From Scatophagus argus (lineage: Eukaryota; Chordata; Actinopteri; Scatophagidae): 64,000 nt of DNA. The stretch lies in NCBI RefSeq assembly GCF_020382885.2, contig NC_058510.1, positions 10,598,862 to 10,662,861 of the forward strand. Reading direction: 5' to 3'. The notes beneath the pieces are model-generated. The model saw only the letters and a program-made list of their open reading frames with translations. It did not search any database and had not been told where the DNA came from. Below are positions 1 to 10,629 of this stretch, piece by piece. The translations under genes were made by a program, and so were the position numbers. Position 1 is the first letter of the stretch. Each line of letters starts with the position of its first letter.

Positions 1-493
1 ACACATGAGTCTATATAAGCCCTCACAGTTGACAGCTCATGTAAGAGCACAAACCAAGCCATGAAGTCAAAAGAATTGTCTGTAGACCTCTGAGAGGAGG
101 TACAGATCTGGGGAGGGGTACAAAATTTCAAAAGATTTCTGCCACATTGAAGTAGCACATAGTAGCTTCCATAATCTGTAGGTGGAAGAAGTTTGGAACC
201 ATCAGGACTCTTGCTAGAGCTGGCGGCCAAACTAAACTGAGTGATAGGTGTAGAAGGGCCTTAATCAGGGAGGTGACCAAGAACCCTATGGTCACCCTGA
301 CAGAGCTCCAGTGTTTTGCAAAAAACATTTTGCAAAAGAATTCAAGCAAACTTGTTTCACTTTGTCATTATGGGGTATCTTGTGAAGAACTTTGAGGGGA
401 AAAAAATGAATTTAATCCATTTTGGAATGAGACATAACATAACAAATTGTGCAAAAAAGCAAAGTGGTGTGAATACTTTGCGCATGCGCTGTA
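1..493 (+). mobile_element. Internally deleted Tc1-like transposon, copy A (cut by window edge)
   Basis: The sequence carries pieces of a fish Tc1/mariner element: the segment just upstream of and encoding the transposase N-terminus (the 'accaagccatgaagtc' start region at about 50-70, then the DNA-binding part to about 310), joined directly to the 3' subterminal and terminal repeat (about 310-493, ending in the 'gaatactttgcgcatgcg' type end). The catalytic DDE part is missing, so it cannot encode a transposase; short open frames here are relics. The 5' end lies outside the window. It matches copy B at 896-1689 almost base for base. Recognition is from memory of the fish Tc1 consensus. Confidence 0.8.
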
Positions 494-895
494 CGTCATA
501 CACTGACAATTCACACTGATTTTGCTCTTCTACAAGTCGATGCAGCAGCCAATCTGTGAAATGCTTTCAAAAGTCTACATACCGTTGAAATATTTTCAAG
601 CCCTATCAGAAGAAAGCAGTTAAAATTTAATGATTACAGCAAGAGGGATTACAAATTTCAACATTGTTGAAACAGAACCACACAGGATTCAAGGAGCTTT
701 ATTGTCATTTCACACATGTAGACCATGAGCAGAACGAAGTTAGTTTCCCCGGTCCCGGTATAAGCCCAATTACCTAACAAAATAAATATAAACAACGCTA
801 TATAATATAAAAAAGCAATCAGAATAGAAGATATAAACATCAGTATAAAAAGTAGTGCAAATGACATAAAAAGTTTCGTACATGGATAAAACATT
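494..895. repeat. Second dispersed repeat between the two Tc1 copies
   Basis: This stretch is repeated after copy B (from about 1690), nearly identical up to about 775 (1972 in the second copy), after which both run into AT-rich sequence that diverges. It contains an 'aaggagctttattgtcattt' segment and an 'agtttccccggtcccggt' segment that I associate with a common dispersed fish repeat of uncertain class. The A/T-rich stretch 770-895 looks like its variable tail. No coding sequence is visible. Confidence 0.6.
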
Positions 896-1689
896 TACTG
901 TGCTTTTTCCACATTTTGTTATCTTACAGTCTCATTCCAAAATGGATTACATTAAATTTTTCTCTCAAAATTCTACACAAAATACCTCATAATGACAAAG
1001 TGAAACAAGTTTGTTTGAATTTTTTGCAAATTTATTAAAAATGAAAAAGGATTAGGGTTAGGGTTAGGGTTAGGGTTGGAGGGGGGAAATGACACTCAGA
1101 ATTGAGCTCAGGTGCATCCTGTTTCCACTGATTATCCTTCAGTTGAGTTGAGTCCACCTGTGGTAAGTTCAGTTGATTGGGCATGAGTTGGAAAGGCACA
1201 CATGAGTCTATATAAGCCCTCACAGTTGACAGCTCATGTAAGAGCACAAACCAAGCCATGAAGTCAAAAGAATTGTCTGTAGACCTCTGAGACGAGGCAC
1301 AGATCTGGGGAGGGGTACAAAATTTCAAAAGATTTCTGCCACATTGAAGTAGCACAGAGTAGCTTCCATAATCTGTAGGTGGAAGAAGTTTGGAACCATC
1401 AGGACTCTTGCTAGAGCTGGCGGCCAAACTAAACTGAGTGATAGGTGTAGAAGGGCCTTAATCAGGGAGGTGACCAAGAACCCTATGGTCACCCTGACAG
1501 AGCTCCAGTGTTTTGCAAAAAACATTTTGCAAAAGAATTCAAGCAAACTTATTTCACTTTGTAATTATGGGGTATCTTGTGAAGAATTTTGAGGGGAAAA
1601 AATGAATTTAATCCATTTTGGAATGAGACATAACATAACAAATTGTGCAAAAAAGCAAAGTGGTGTGAATACTTTGCGCATGCGCTGTA
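896..1689 (+). mobile_element. Internally deleted Tc1-like transposon, copy B (complete derivative)
   Basis: This is a non-autonomous Tc1/mariner derivative of about 0.8 kb. Its left terminal region (about 898-1045) is the inverted complement of its right terminal region (about 1545-1689): both contain the 'cacattttgttat' / 'acataacaaattgtg' and 'cattttggaatgaga' blocks. Between them lies the transposase N-terminal region with the catalytic part deleted. About 25 bases seem to be missing at the extreme left end compared with the right end. Four tandem TTAGGG units sit at 1052-1078, beside the left terminal repeat. Flanks are shared with copy A, so the element was duplicated with its surroundings rather than inserting twice. 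Confidence 0.8.
1052..1078 (+). repeat. Short interstitial telomere-type (TTAGGG) run
   Basis: About four and a half tandem TTAGGG units lie just inside the left terminal repeat of the Tc1 derivative. The vertebrate telomere repeat is the same hexamer. The run is short and sits within a transposon, so it is more likely an insertion or slippage product than a relic of a chromosome end. Confidence 0.9.
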
Positions 1690-2180
1690 CGTCATACACT
1701 GACAATTCACACTGATTTTGCTCTTCTACAAGTCGATGCAGCAGCCAATCTGTGAAATGCTTTCAAAAGTCTACATACCGTTGAAATATTTTCAAGCCCT
1801 ATCAGAAGAAAGCAGTTAAAATTTAATGATTACAGCAAGAGGGATTACAAATTTCAACATTGTTGAAACAGAACCACACAGGATTCAAGGAGCTTTATTG
1901 TCATTTCACACATGTAGACCATGAGCAGAACGAAGTTAGTTTCCCCGGTCCCGGTATAAGCCCAATAACCTACAAATACATAATACTATAAATATAAAAA
2001 TATATAAAACAACACTGTATAAATATAAAAATAACCAGGATAAAAAAAAGATATAAACAGTGGCAGGGGTGGCAACATTATTTACAGCAATATTGCGGTA
2101 TTGTGCAAATATGAACGAGTAGTGCAAGTCTGAAATGAGTATGCATTTTGTAATGCTGTAAAAAGTGTATATTTGCACTG
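1690..2180. repeat. Second copy of the dispersed repeat downstream of Tc1 copy B
   Basis: The first 280 bases copy 494-775. The following AT-rich part (to about 2180) extends further than in the first copy and contains 'gtagtgcaa'-type words also seen before copy B, which suggests a repeat with a variable A/T-rich tail. No gene is visible. Confidence 0.55.
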
Positions 2181-5100
2181 TGGTATTACTGCTTTGAACT
2201 CTTCTTCGTGTGTGTGTGTGCTCACATGGATTTGAAAAACAAAAAGACAGTCAGACAGATGGAGGCAGGAATAAGTGTGCTGTGTGTTTAGAAAGCCCTG
2301 TTTTTAGACGGTGACATCTGACGGAGAAGGAGGAGGCGGAGGGGATGAACAGATGTACTTTGTTCATGCGCTCTGACAGGTGTACCAGAAAGCTCTCTCC
2401 TGTCTCCACTTCAGTGACAAGCAAGCATGCGCTCCTCTCCACATCCCCTCTGAGCCGTACACCTCTCTCCTCCTCCCCTCTGCCGTCTCTCAGCCACGAG
2501 CTCGTCCCACAGTACCTGCAGGTGGGACCACACGGGCGACTCCAGCAATGTGCCCGAGATCCTATTAGAAAAGCAACTCTGTTCGCCGTGTTCTCTCAAG
2601 TGTAAAGCCTATTTCATTCCCTGCGTGCCAAACAGCTTGCAGTCGCTTGACGCTCTGGTGATTTGTTGCAGATGGAAAATAGAGCTGCAGAGGCTCGGGT
2701 TTGTTTGTTTTGGTTGTGGTCCAGATACAGTCTTGGGAATGGAGTCGGGGTGCTCGACATGGCTGAGCATCTAGACCTGTACCTACAAGCTCTTAGTGGT
2801 CAGGTCCAAGCTGTGCCCCGTCGTAATTCCAAGAGATTTTTTTTTTTTAAATAAGTGGATGAGCTCTTTTAATGAGGAAAAACTTTCGATAAATTACGAT
2901 AATTTGGGGGGTAACTGTAAGTGTCTGTAAGTTATTTTTCCAGCAAAAAGGAAAATGAATTATTATAGGGCCTGCTTATTTTAAATATTATAATTTTTAT
3001 TTAATATTATTTATGTTATGACCTGTCATAGGGAGCAGAAAAGGAAAAATATTTTAACATTGGAGAACAAATATTTAACATTTTGACCTGATTTGTCTTC
3101 TATATGACATTCATTAAAGTTACCATTTAGTAAATCATAAGCTTTACAGCAGCAGCGATGTTACTGGTGTTTCTGGGCGTAGGCTTTAATCTGAACCTAT
3201 GAACAAAGCAGAGAGGAGGTGGCACCAGTGAGGGCACAGCAGCAGCAAAAACCCATCCCTCTAACAGTGAAAAGTGAAGCGAAACATACAGCTTTACGTG
3301 AGATAAGTCAGCAGGTGTGATAGCATGAGGAGAATTTTTAGCACAGTGAGACATCGCTCAACTGAACTCTGCTCTGAAGAGCAAACTTTAATCATAATTT
3401 GGCTGCTTAACTTGCTGGCAAAACGCCTGCAAAGAAATTAAAGGGAGATTGAAATGACAAGGAAAAAGGCTCCACTTATGAATGGGAGTCTCAGTTTCCT
3501 GGCAATGACAGTCAAGTCAATGACAGAAAGTTATGAATAAACAGAGTAATAAATATACATTAGCATTTATGTTTTTCAGGCAGATTTATCTGATTTGCAT
3601 CCTCTGCTGCAGAGGGAGTCATTAGAGTTTTTTTTTTAACCTTCATGATAACATTTCATATTTTATTATGACTATAAACTTAATTTGAATGGCATTTTGA
3701 CCTTTCAAATACCATAATTGTACCAGTTAATTCAATATCTCTTTTTTACATCTCAGCAGTGCTTTTGCTTGGAATAGTTTGCTCTTGACAGTTCGAGACC
3801 AAGCTGCCAGAGACCCATTAATCGTGAAAAGCATATTTCAATTGGACATTCAAGCTGGTAGCGTATGTCCTTGATACCTAAGACAATGAAATAGTGGAAT
3901 GGCGAGAAGTTAAGTGAAGTAAAGCTTTATATGCAAGTATATGGCAGATGTATTGCCAGACTTTGAGAAACAGTGATGTCTGAGCTGTGACGAGCGCTGC
4001 TATCTGAGATGGCTGTGAGAAGCAAAAGCAAATCTGCGTAGGCAAACACTTGCTGTGTGCTTGCTGTGTCTGTCTGTGTTGCGCAGACAAACATGCTGAT
4101 TGTTATTTCTGTCACAGGGAGGAGTGCAGGTGCTGTAACCTTTTGCTGCTTGTCCTGTCGGAGTGAAAAACCCAGCTGTGCAGTGGGAATGACATACTGC
4201 AAATAGGCCTTCAGCTTCTTATTGGCATTCAGCAAGCCTAAGACCCCTCTCTTTCTCTTTCTGTCTGTGCCCTCAACTCCCTCTCTCTCTTTCTCTTACA
4301 CTCACACACACACACACACACACACAGTGATCCACTTCCTCGCTTGTCACCATGCATATTGATAAGCCCATCCAGAGCACCATCTTGTGGACATTTCCAG
4401 CTCTGGTGGTTGTCTAAAATGTCACTTCTAATTACATTCAATTAAGCAACTGACTAATCCGTTTCAATCAAAAGATCCTGGACTGTTTTTTTTTTTCTCC
4501 TCTGTCTTTTTGTTCTTTTTCAAAATTATAAAACTAATTAATGACAATCGGTTCCCTTTTATAAAATACAGCCTCATGAGCTTTGTCTGTATCTCCTTGG
4601 CATTTGGCTCAGTCACGCTGAGCCAAGTTTTTGGGTTTTTTTTTTTTCTTAAGTTTGTGACATCAAAGTTTAAAAGCAGCAAGCAGAATATTTTTTGCAT
4701 GACAAGCAGCGACAAAACTCAGTCCTTCCCCACAGTTCCAGCTACCCTCCTACCAGCTCGTGTAGATTACGCTGGAAATGCAGTGGGTGCATGTTCTGGC
4801 ATGGCATCTCCCTCCCCAGGGTGTGCAGCAGAGCAAGCCCACTGCCTGTGTTGTGCTGCAGCCATCTGGATCACAGTGGGGGGGGAGCACCTGACACCTT
4901 AACACCGCATCTGCTTCACTCTCCTCGCAAATGGTTTCCAGCTGAAGACCTCTTTCTCAATATTACAAATAAATGTTTCCGCCCCGAAGGTGTTGATCTC
5001 ATGCGTTTCAGACCAAATCGTTCATATTTGTTGAAATTTCCTGTGATTCTGCTGTCCTTTTTTTTTTTTTTTTTAATTGATACTAAAATGGATTTACTGC

Positions 5101-6303
5101 CTTTTTTAGCAGCATCCTTCTTCAGTTACATATCTTTAAACCTGCTTTAATTATTTTTTTTATATGAACAATCACTTAAGGTGAGAGGAGTCCCATATAA
5201 ACATGAACCCACAGAGTTCCTACAGTCCTTGCTGAGATTTATTGACCAACTAAGTCAGTCAGAGATCTCCACGGGACGAGCAATCAGACTGGCACCATGC
5301 ACACCCATGACCTCTGATGTCAAGCTGCTACTGCAGCAGGATACGGCAGCATCACCAGCATACTAATGACAGCTCGCTGCTACACTGCGTCTTCAGGTGC
5401 ACTCCTAATAGAAATGACAGCGTGAAGCCCTGAAATAGAGCTTATGCATGCAGAGCTGAATGAAATATCAGATACAACTGACAATATGAGTCAGTCCAGA
5501 CTACAGCTGCAAAATGAGCTCAGTCCACACCTCCTGAGTGAAGATATCACAACCATCACGATGATCTGTGCAGATTTAATGACGCTACACCTGCGACTCA
5601 CTCATTTAAATTCTGTGATGGTTCTACGATGACAATTTCTGCATGACATTTAAATGTTTGGTAACTAACTGAAGCAAACACTTTCATCATTACAAACTGC
5701 TGTCGGCATGATCTCCTTTCTGACTTCACCGACACTAAATCTTAGCCATGAACAGCATGAAATTAAAAGATGTGGACGTCTTTAACCGTCTGGCAAAGCA
5801 AAACTCAAAGCGGGTGTGAGAAATGGCCTGTGGTTAGATTGTATAATCCTTTTTGAAACACATAACCTTCTAAACCTGCATACAAGAGTCAAGACAATGA
5901 AGGACAAGGCATCAATATTTGTTTTTCCTATTGTCTGATATTTTATAATCAAAATGACTCATAACCATTTGTTGTAGTCCAAACAAAAGCAAACATTTTT
6001 ACACAAAAGAATATTTGTCAGTGGAAGCAAAAAATATCTCATTTTCCTGAAACAATATTACAACTGGCAGTGTACAAGTCTGTCAAGTTACATTTCTTGG
6101 TGCTGAATATAAAGTATGCTTAAATTAAAGACAAGTTTTTAATATGCAATAACCGTAACCTCTTCTAATTTTCAACCTATCTGCAGTCCTCATTTTGGAG
6201 GAGAAATGTCAAAATGCATTGAGAGTATAAAGACTTTCATATCTTCAACAGCTGGCCATTGTGTTTGTCCTCAGACTTTATGACAGTTCACTTTCATGAT
6301 CCA
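2181..6303. other. Intergenic stretch, no gene recognised
   Basis: No exon-like frame with supporting splice sites and a recognisable protein was found on either strand. The stretch is mostly AT-rich, with a more GC-rich patch at about 2270-2560, a CA dinucleotide microsatellite at about 4304-4326 and several T homopolymers (for example about 5059-5074). A variant poly(A) signal ATTAAA for the minus-strand RBIS transcript could lie at 6138-6143. Open frames here are short and lack recognisable family features. Confidence 0.5.
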
Positions 6304-6800
6304 TTATAGCTGAGAGAAGAGCTGAGCAGCATTGTCAACATTAACGGCTTCCTTTGGTGGCTCTCTGACAACCTAAAAAACACAAAATATTAATATTATT
6401 ATTAGTATAATTAGTCACAGCAAGAGACTTCAGACGTGACAGGATCAATGCGAGAGAGTTTTGCACCTCTACCTGAGTTTGTTTCTTTGGTTCAGGAGCA
6501 ACAGACTTTGAAACGCTCTTAACATCCCTCTGGACTTCTGTGAAGACTTGATTGAGGTTTTCCACCTTCTCATTTTTAACCGCATTGATCTGTGAAGACG
6601 CAAATTATGCCAGACTTATGTGCAACAAACACGACAAACAAAAGAGAATCCAAAATATGTGTGAGATACAAAAAGGGAAGAGATCTTACGTGTTTGAGTG
6701 TTGTTGTGACAGGCTTCGCTTTGTTCTTGGGCTTCAGCTGCTTGTTTGCAACTTGAAAGACGTTCTTCTGTCTTTTTCCTTTTTGTTTATTCTTCGCCAT
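6304..6800 (-). CDS. rbis: Ribosomal biogenesis factor (C8orf59 orthologue), three coding exons
   Basis: RBIS is a small basic nucleolar protein needed for making the large ribosomal subunit. Coding exons on the minus strand are 6800-6690 (37 codons), 6589-6473 (39 codons) and 6372-6304 (22 codons plus stop). All junctions are phase 0 with GT/AG sites (gtaag, gtaga donors; ttcacag, tttttag acceptors), giving 98 aa against 100 in human. The N-terminus MAKNKQKGKRQKNVF and the KNKAKPVTTTLK block match the human protein closely from memory, as does the C-terminal VNVD motif. The charged, lysine-rich composition fits nucleolar localisation. A probable acceptor (ctgtag) lies five bases before the ATG, so a non-coding first exon is expected upstream near 7751-7800. 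RBIS lies beside cytosolic carbonic anhydrase genes in human, as here. Confidence is high for both identity and structure. Confidence 0.93.
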
Positions 6801-7750
6801 GTTACCTACAGAGAGAACGGCAATAAGTGGGGAGAGATTTCATTTCAATAGCCTCTGGTTTTTTGGTGTTTTTTTCCCCTGTTTTCAAACCCACAACTGC
6901 TGTATTTGTGTGCTCTAAAGCGGTAGTTACCGCACTGATCACACCTGCTCACTGCTCTTTGGGGAAAAAAACAATAAAAAAAACATTGATTGTTCCAGGT
7001 TCTCCATACGCCTCCTATACACTCAGCTGCCACCTGATTAGCAGCACATCTGCTTACTCCAAAACCTCACCTCCACAGACAGAGAGTCACAAAACCTGAA
7101 CGGCATCAAAAGGTTCAGACGATACATGAAAATAAAGAAAAGCGACGTGATTGTGAATGTGGCACAAATGGAGGATAAGAACCCCAATTCAAGCATTTTA
7201 CAATTTTGCAGCTGACCCACTTCCAACTTCATGTCTATAAGTGTCTGGACTCCTACTGAGGGTTGCATAAACAATTACTTACAAGAAAACTGATCATTAC
7301 AAGAATATTAACCCAAAAGCATGAAAGCAAGATTGAAGTGAGCAACTAGACAGCCTGACGAAACTACTCAGCAGATACTGTCGTGTACTTTGTACCAGTG
7401 TATTCTTTACTTTAAGTTCATGTTGATCCTTCCCAGCCTTGGGGGGGGGGGGGGTGAGTCCCTCTAATAGCTAATTGTAATAAATACAAAGCATCTAGCC
7501 TGCTGGGGAAACACCCAAGTGCCCCTTAAACTTTATCCGCAAACTTCGTATTAATTCAACTATAGTAATTCACAAACGTCCAAACGTTGACAGCTTGTCA
7601 TCTGCCTTCCTCACTGTGCATGTGAGGCTTTGTCGCAGAGTTATTTTCATCGTTTTCTGATGGAGTTAATCAATGTTGCTAAACGGGGTTGTTTAGAGAA
7701 AAGAGTGCGCACACAGACTGGCTTAACAACAAACAACTTATCAGACAAAC

Positions 7751-8000
7751 CTTGTTCGAGCTGTTAGTTGGTGTTGATATCCTCATGTACTCGTACAAAC
7801 GTGCTCTCTCTGTTACGTCATTGCTATGAGACAACTCTCGGCTATCACAACAAGGAGGCGACGTTTATTTATTTTTTTCCCAAAATGGCGAAGGCATGAC
7901 CCGCCTCACTCTGACTCTGATTGGCTTACTGTAATATTCTTAACGTAGAATTAACCAATCTTATGCCTCACACAGAAACCTAACCAGAGACAACCAATGA
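7751..8000 (-). promoter_or_regulatory. Probable promoter and non-coding first exon of rbis
   Basis: A minus-strand donor-like site (AAG then GTTTGT) at about 7750 could end a 5' non-coding exon spliced to the acceptor before the rbis ATG. Upstream lie three CCAAT-type boxes (7919-7924 on one strand, 7955-7959 and 7994-7998 on the other) and an AAAATGGCG word at 7882-7890 that resembles a YY1 site. There is no TATA box. CCAAT and YY1 sites without TATA are usual for housekeeping ribosome-biogenesis genes. The transcription start is inferred. Confidence 0.5.
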
Positions 8001-8009
8001 AGGCAACGA

Positions 8010-10380
8010 GTCAATCACATATAGAATAGGGCGGGTCATGACTTCACCAACCTAGCGAAAAAAAATTGGCCATTATTTTGAAAGCGAAATCATTTGAGGA
8101 AACTGAATTGCATCCTTTTAAAATATCCGGTTACATTGTGTAAATGTTAGTTCAAACATCTTATCTTAAGAAAAATGCAGTTTTCGATTATAGTCGCAAG
8201 ACAAAAATATATACCCTGAATATTTGATTTCCTAGGAGGAAAGCTGCGTTAAGTTAGCCGAATGAAATTTAATCAGCATTTCCGTTTTTTTCAAAATAAA
8301 AGTTTGGAATTTCTGCAAATAGGCCTTACATATTTTAAACGAAGTAATAATGACTAAATGGACACAAACTGCCCCAGATCCTTGTGATTCTACTACTAAA
8401 AGTCATGGCATGTTAGCATTTTGGAGGCTAACTCTAAGTTACAATAATCTTAATGATACCACACAGAAATATTCTCAGTCGAAAATGTTGGCTACTTGTA
8501 AGCAGTAGGAAAATGTACTTAAAATATTAGAAGTGATTTACTGGCATTATTCAGTGCAGAAAAACTGATCCCTGTGACATTTGTTCTGTTATATGTAGAT
8601 TATTCATGAGCCTGTTAAGGTCGAAGCAGGATTTTACTGCTGGTTAAGGTGGAGATAATTTTGCATAGAACCGCAACTAATGGTTATTTTAATTCTGGAT
8701 TAATCTGCTGGTTATTTTCACAATGAGACGTCTAATTGTTTGGTTTGTTTAAAAAATGAATAAAAGAACAAAGAGAAGGCTTGAAAATAGTGAGAAACAC
8801 TGTCACAATTCCCCATAGCCCTATGTGATACTTTCACGGCGTTGTTTTGTACAACCTGTAGCCAAAATAGTTGAAAACTGCAAAATAAAAATGCTAAAAA
8901 CTATAGTTGATTCAATGTGTATATATAAGCTTGTTGGGCAGTTTTATTTCTAACAAAACAACTGATTTTCTAAGTTCATATTTTTATAAGCGAATCAATC
9001 TCATTGTACAATAACAATAAAGGCATTCTATTAAAAATCTTAATTTGGGGAAGAAAAATCTTTCAAATATTTGTAGTAAAATGCACAATATTTCCCCCTG
9101 GAATATGGTGGATTAGCCTAAAAGTAGGAACTGGCACAAAAAGAAAATTAGCCTCAAACATGCCTCAAATTTCTGCTTATGTAGGCCTGAACTACCTTTG
9201 TAAATGCAGCTTCCTTTGTTTCACCACTGAATATGACTTTTTAAACAGGCTCTAAAATGCTCTTGATTTACTTGTTTTTAACTATTTTGTCTCTGTGGTT
9301 TTTGTTTGTTTGCCTGTCAAAGTGGGGAAAAAAAGAAAAGACATAATAATGTAAAACATTTCCAAGCCTTGTAGTCCCCTTGATCAACAGCAGGTGGCAC
9401 CGTGTTACCACCACAGCTGTGTTTCACTACAGGTGCTGATTTTCTGAAAAACTACTGAGCTATTGTACACTGAGCTGCGCTGATCACTTGGATGCAACCA
9501 CACCATCCGGTGAGAGATGTGGGTTTGCTGCATTTTGGAAGCACAAGCCTGTTTTCACTTTTATTATGTTAATTATGTCACGTTAATAGCAGACGTAACT
9601 AAAGCATAACTAAAGCACCAAAGCTTTTCTATCTAAGCATTAAATTATATATGTGGGTTACATTTACTGTTCAGATGTGCTTTCTGCGGCACCATCACTG
9701 ACATATCAGGTACAGCAGACCTTCGGTTAGTTATCTGTTTTGCTGAGCTGTGCAAGAACAAGACAACTCTCCTGTCCAAAGTCCGAAAATAGGCCTACAT
9801 ATTTATCATTTAACGAGTGTTTGATTTTCCTCTAATCTATGGAGTAATCGGCCTAATGAATTTTATTGTCCTTAGGCTACTACTTCGGAAAACCAACTTG
9901 AGGTCTTCTGAAACCCTACCCTGAACCAAGGACTGGCAGTCTGTGCAAGAGCTGAGTCCAGTCTTTTTGGATAAAAATCCATAACCCACAATGTTCCACC
10001 CAAACGACCATTACTATCTCTGTTGTTTCACTGTTATCAGATTTATGGCCCATGTTTGTTCACACTGATCTCTCCTGTTCAATCAGACACCTTCAATCCA
10101 GCAAGTAGACCAACCAGCCCACCTGCTTTGCATTTTTCGATTTTTGAACGCTGTTGCTGTTATGATTTAGTTTCTACAGCATTTCTCTCTGTGATGTCAC
10201 AGCTGAAGCCGGCTTTCAGTTTTGAAGGTGACTCTGCCGTTACTTCCTGACATGACAACCAAGTTAAAGCCGTTAGGTGAAAATGCGCTCGGCACGTTGA
10301 TCGGAGAATAGGATCCAGTTGATCACAGTATGGCTCGTCAATGAAGATCTTACCACCAACACCACCACAGAAGCAGCAGC
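8010..10380. other. Intergenic spacer between rbis and ca2
   Basis: This AT-rich spacer separates the divergent rbis and ca2 promoters. No exon, RNA gene or repeat family was recognised. The longest frames are under 90 codons and resemble no protein family known to me. Confidence 0.5.
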
Positions 10381-10550
10381 AGAGAGAGAGAGAGAGAGAA
10401 AGGCAGAGAGAGACTCATTGATCCACTGTGTTGCAGCGTTGCGGTGCATCTAAACTCCTCCCGGTCATTGCGCGGACATCATGTGGCCAACAACAGCCTG
10501 ATAGCTCACAGGGGGGACCCTATATAAGCTCTGCAGCTGTCAAGTGGAGG
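10381..10550 (+). promoter_or_regulatory. ca2 core promoter with TATA box
   Basis: A good TATA box, TATATAAG, lies at 10521-10528, about 100 bases before the ca2 start codon, placing the transcription start near 10550. A GA dinucleotide run at about 10382-10401 lies 120 bases upstream and could be a GAGA-type or merely slippage-prone sequence. A TATA-driven promoter fits a tissue-specific, highly expressed carbonic anhydrase. Confidence 0.7.
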
Positions 10551-10629
10551 ACACTGGCTGCTTTGCGCTGGGGGACGACTCGCTTTAGGAGATTACGGCT
10601 CTTGATAACCACAAATCCAAATTGTAACA

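Noticed and set aside
1052-1078. Chromosome-end or fusion relic
   Set aside because: Only about four hexamers are present and they lie within a transposon derivative, so a fusion site is not supported.
128-1546. Two near-identical 73-codon minus-strand frames at 128-349 and 1325-1546
   Set aside because: Both lie antisense to the Tc1 transposase N-terminal region and are duplicated only because the element is; not genes.
4510-5150. Overlapping frames of 130 and 151 codons on the plus strand
   Set aside because: They use T-rich homopolymers as Phe runs, overlap each other in different frames and show no domain or splice context.
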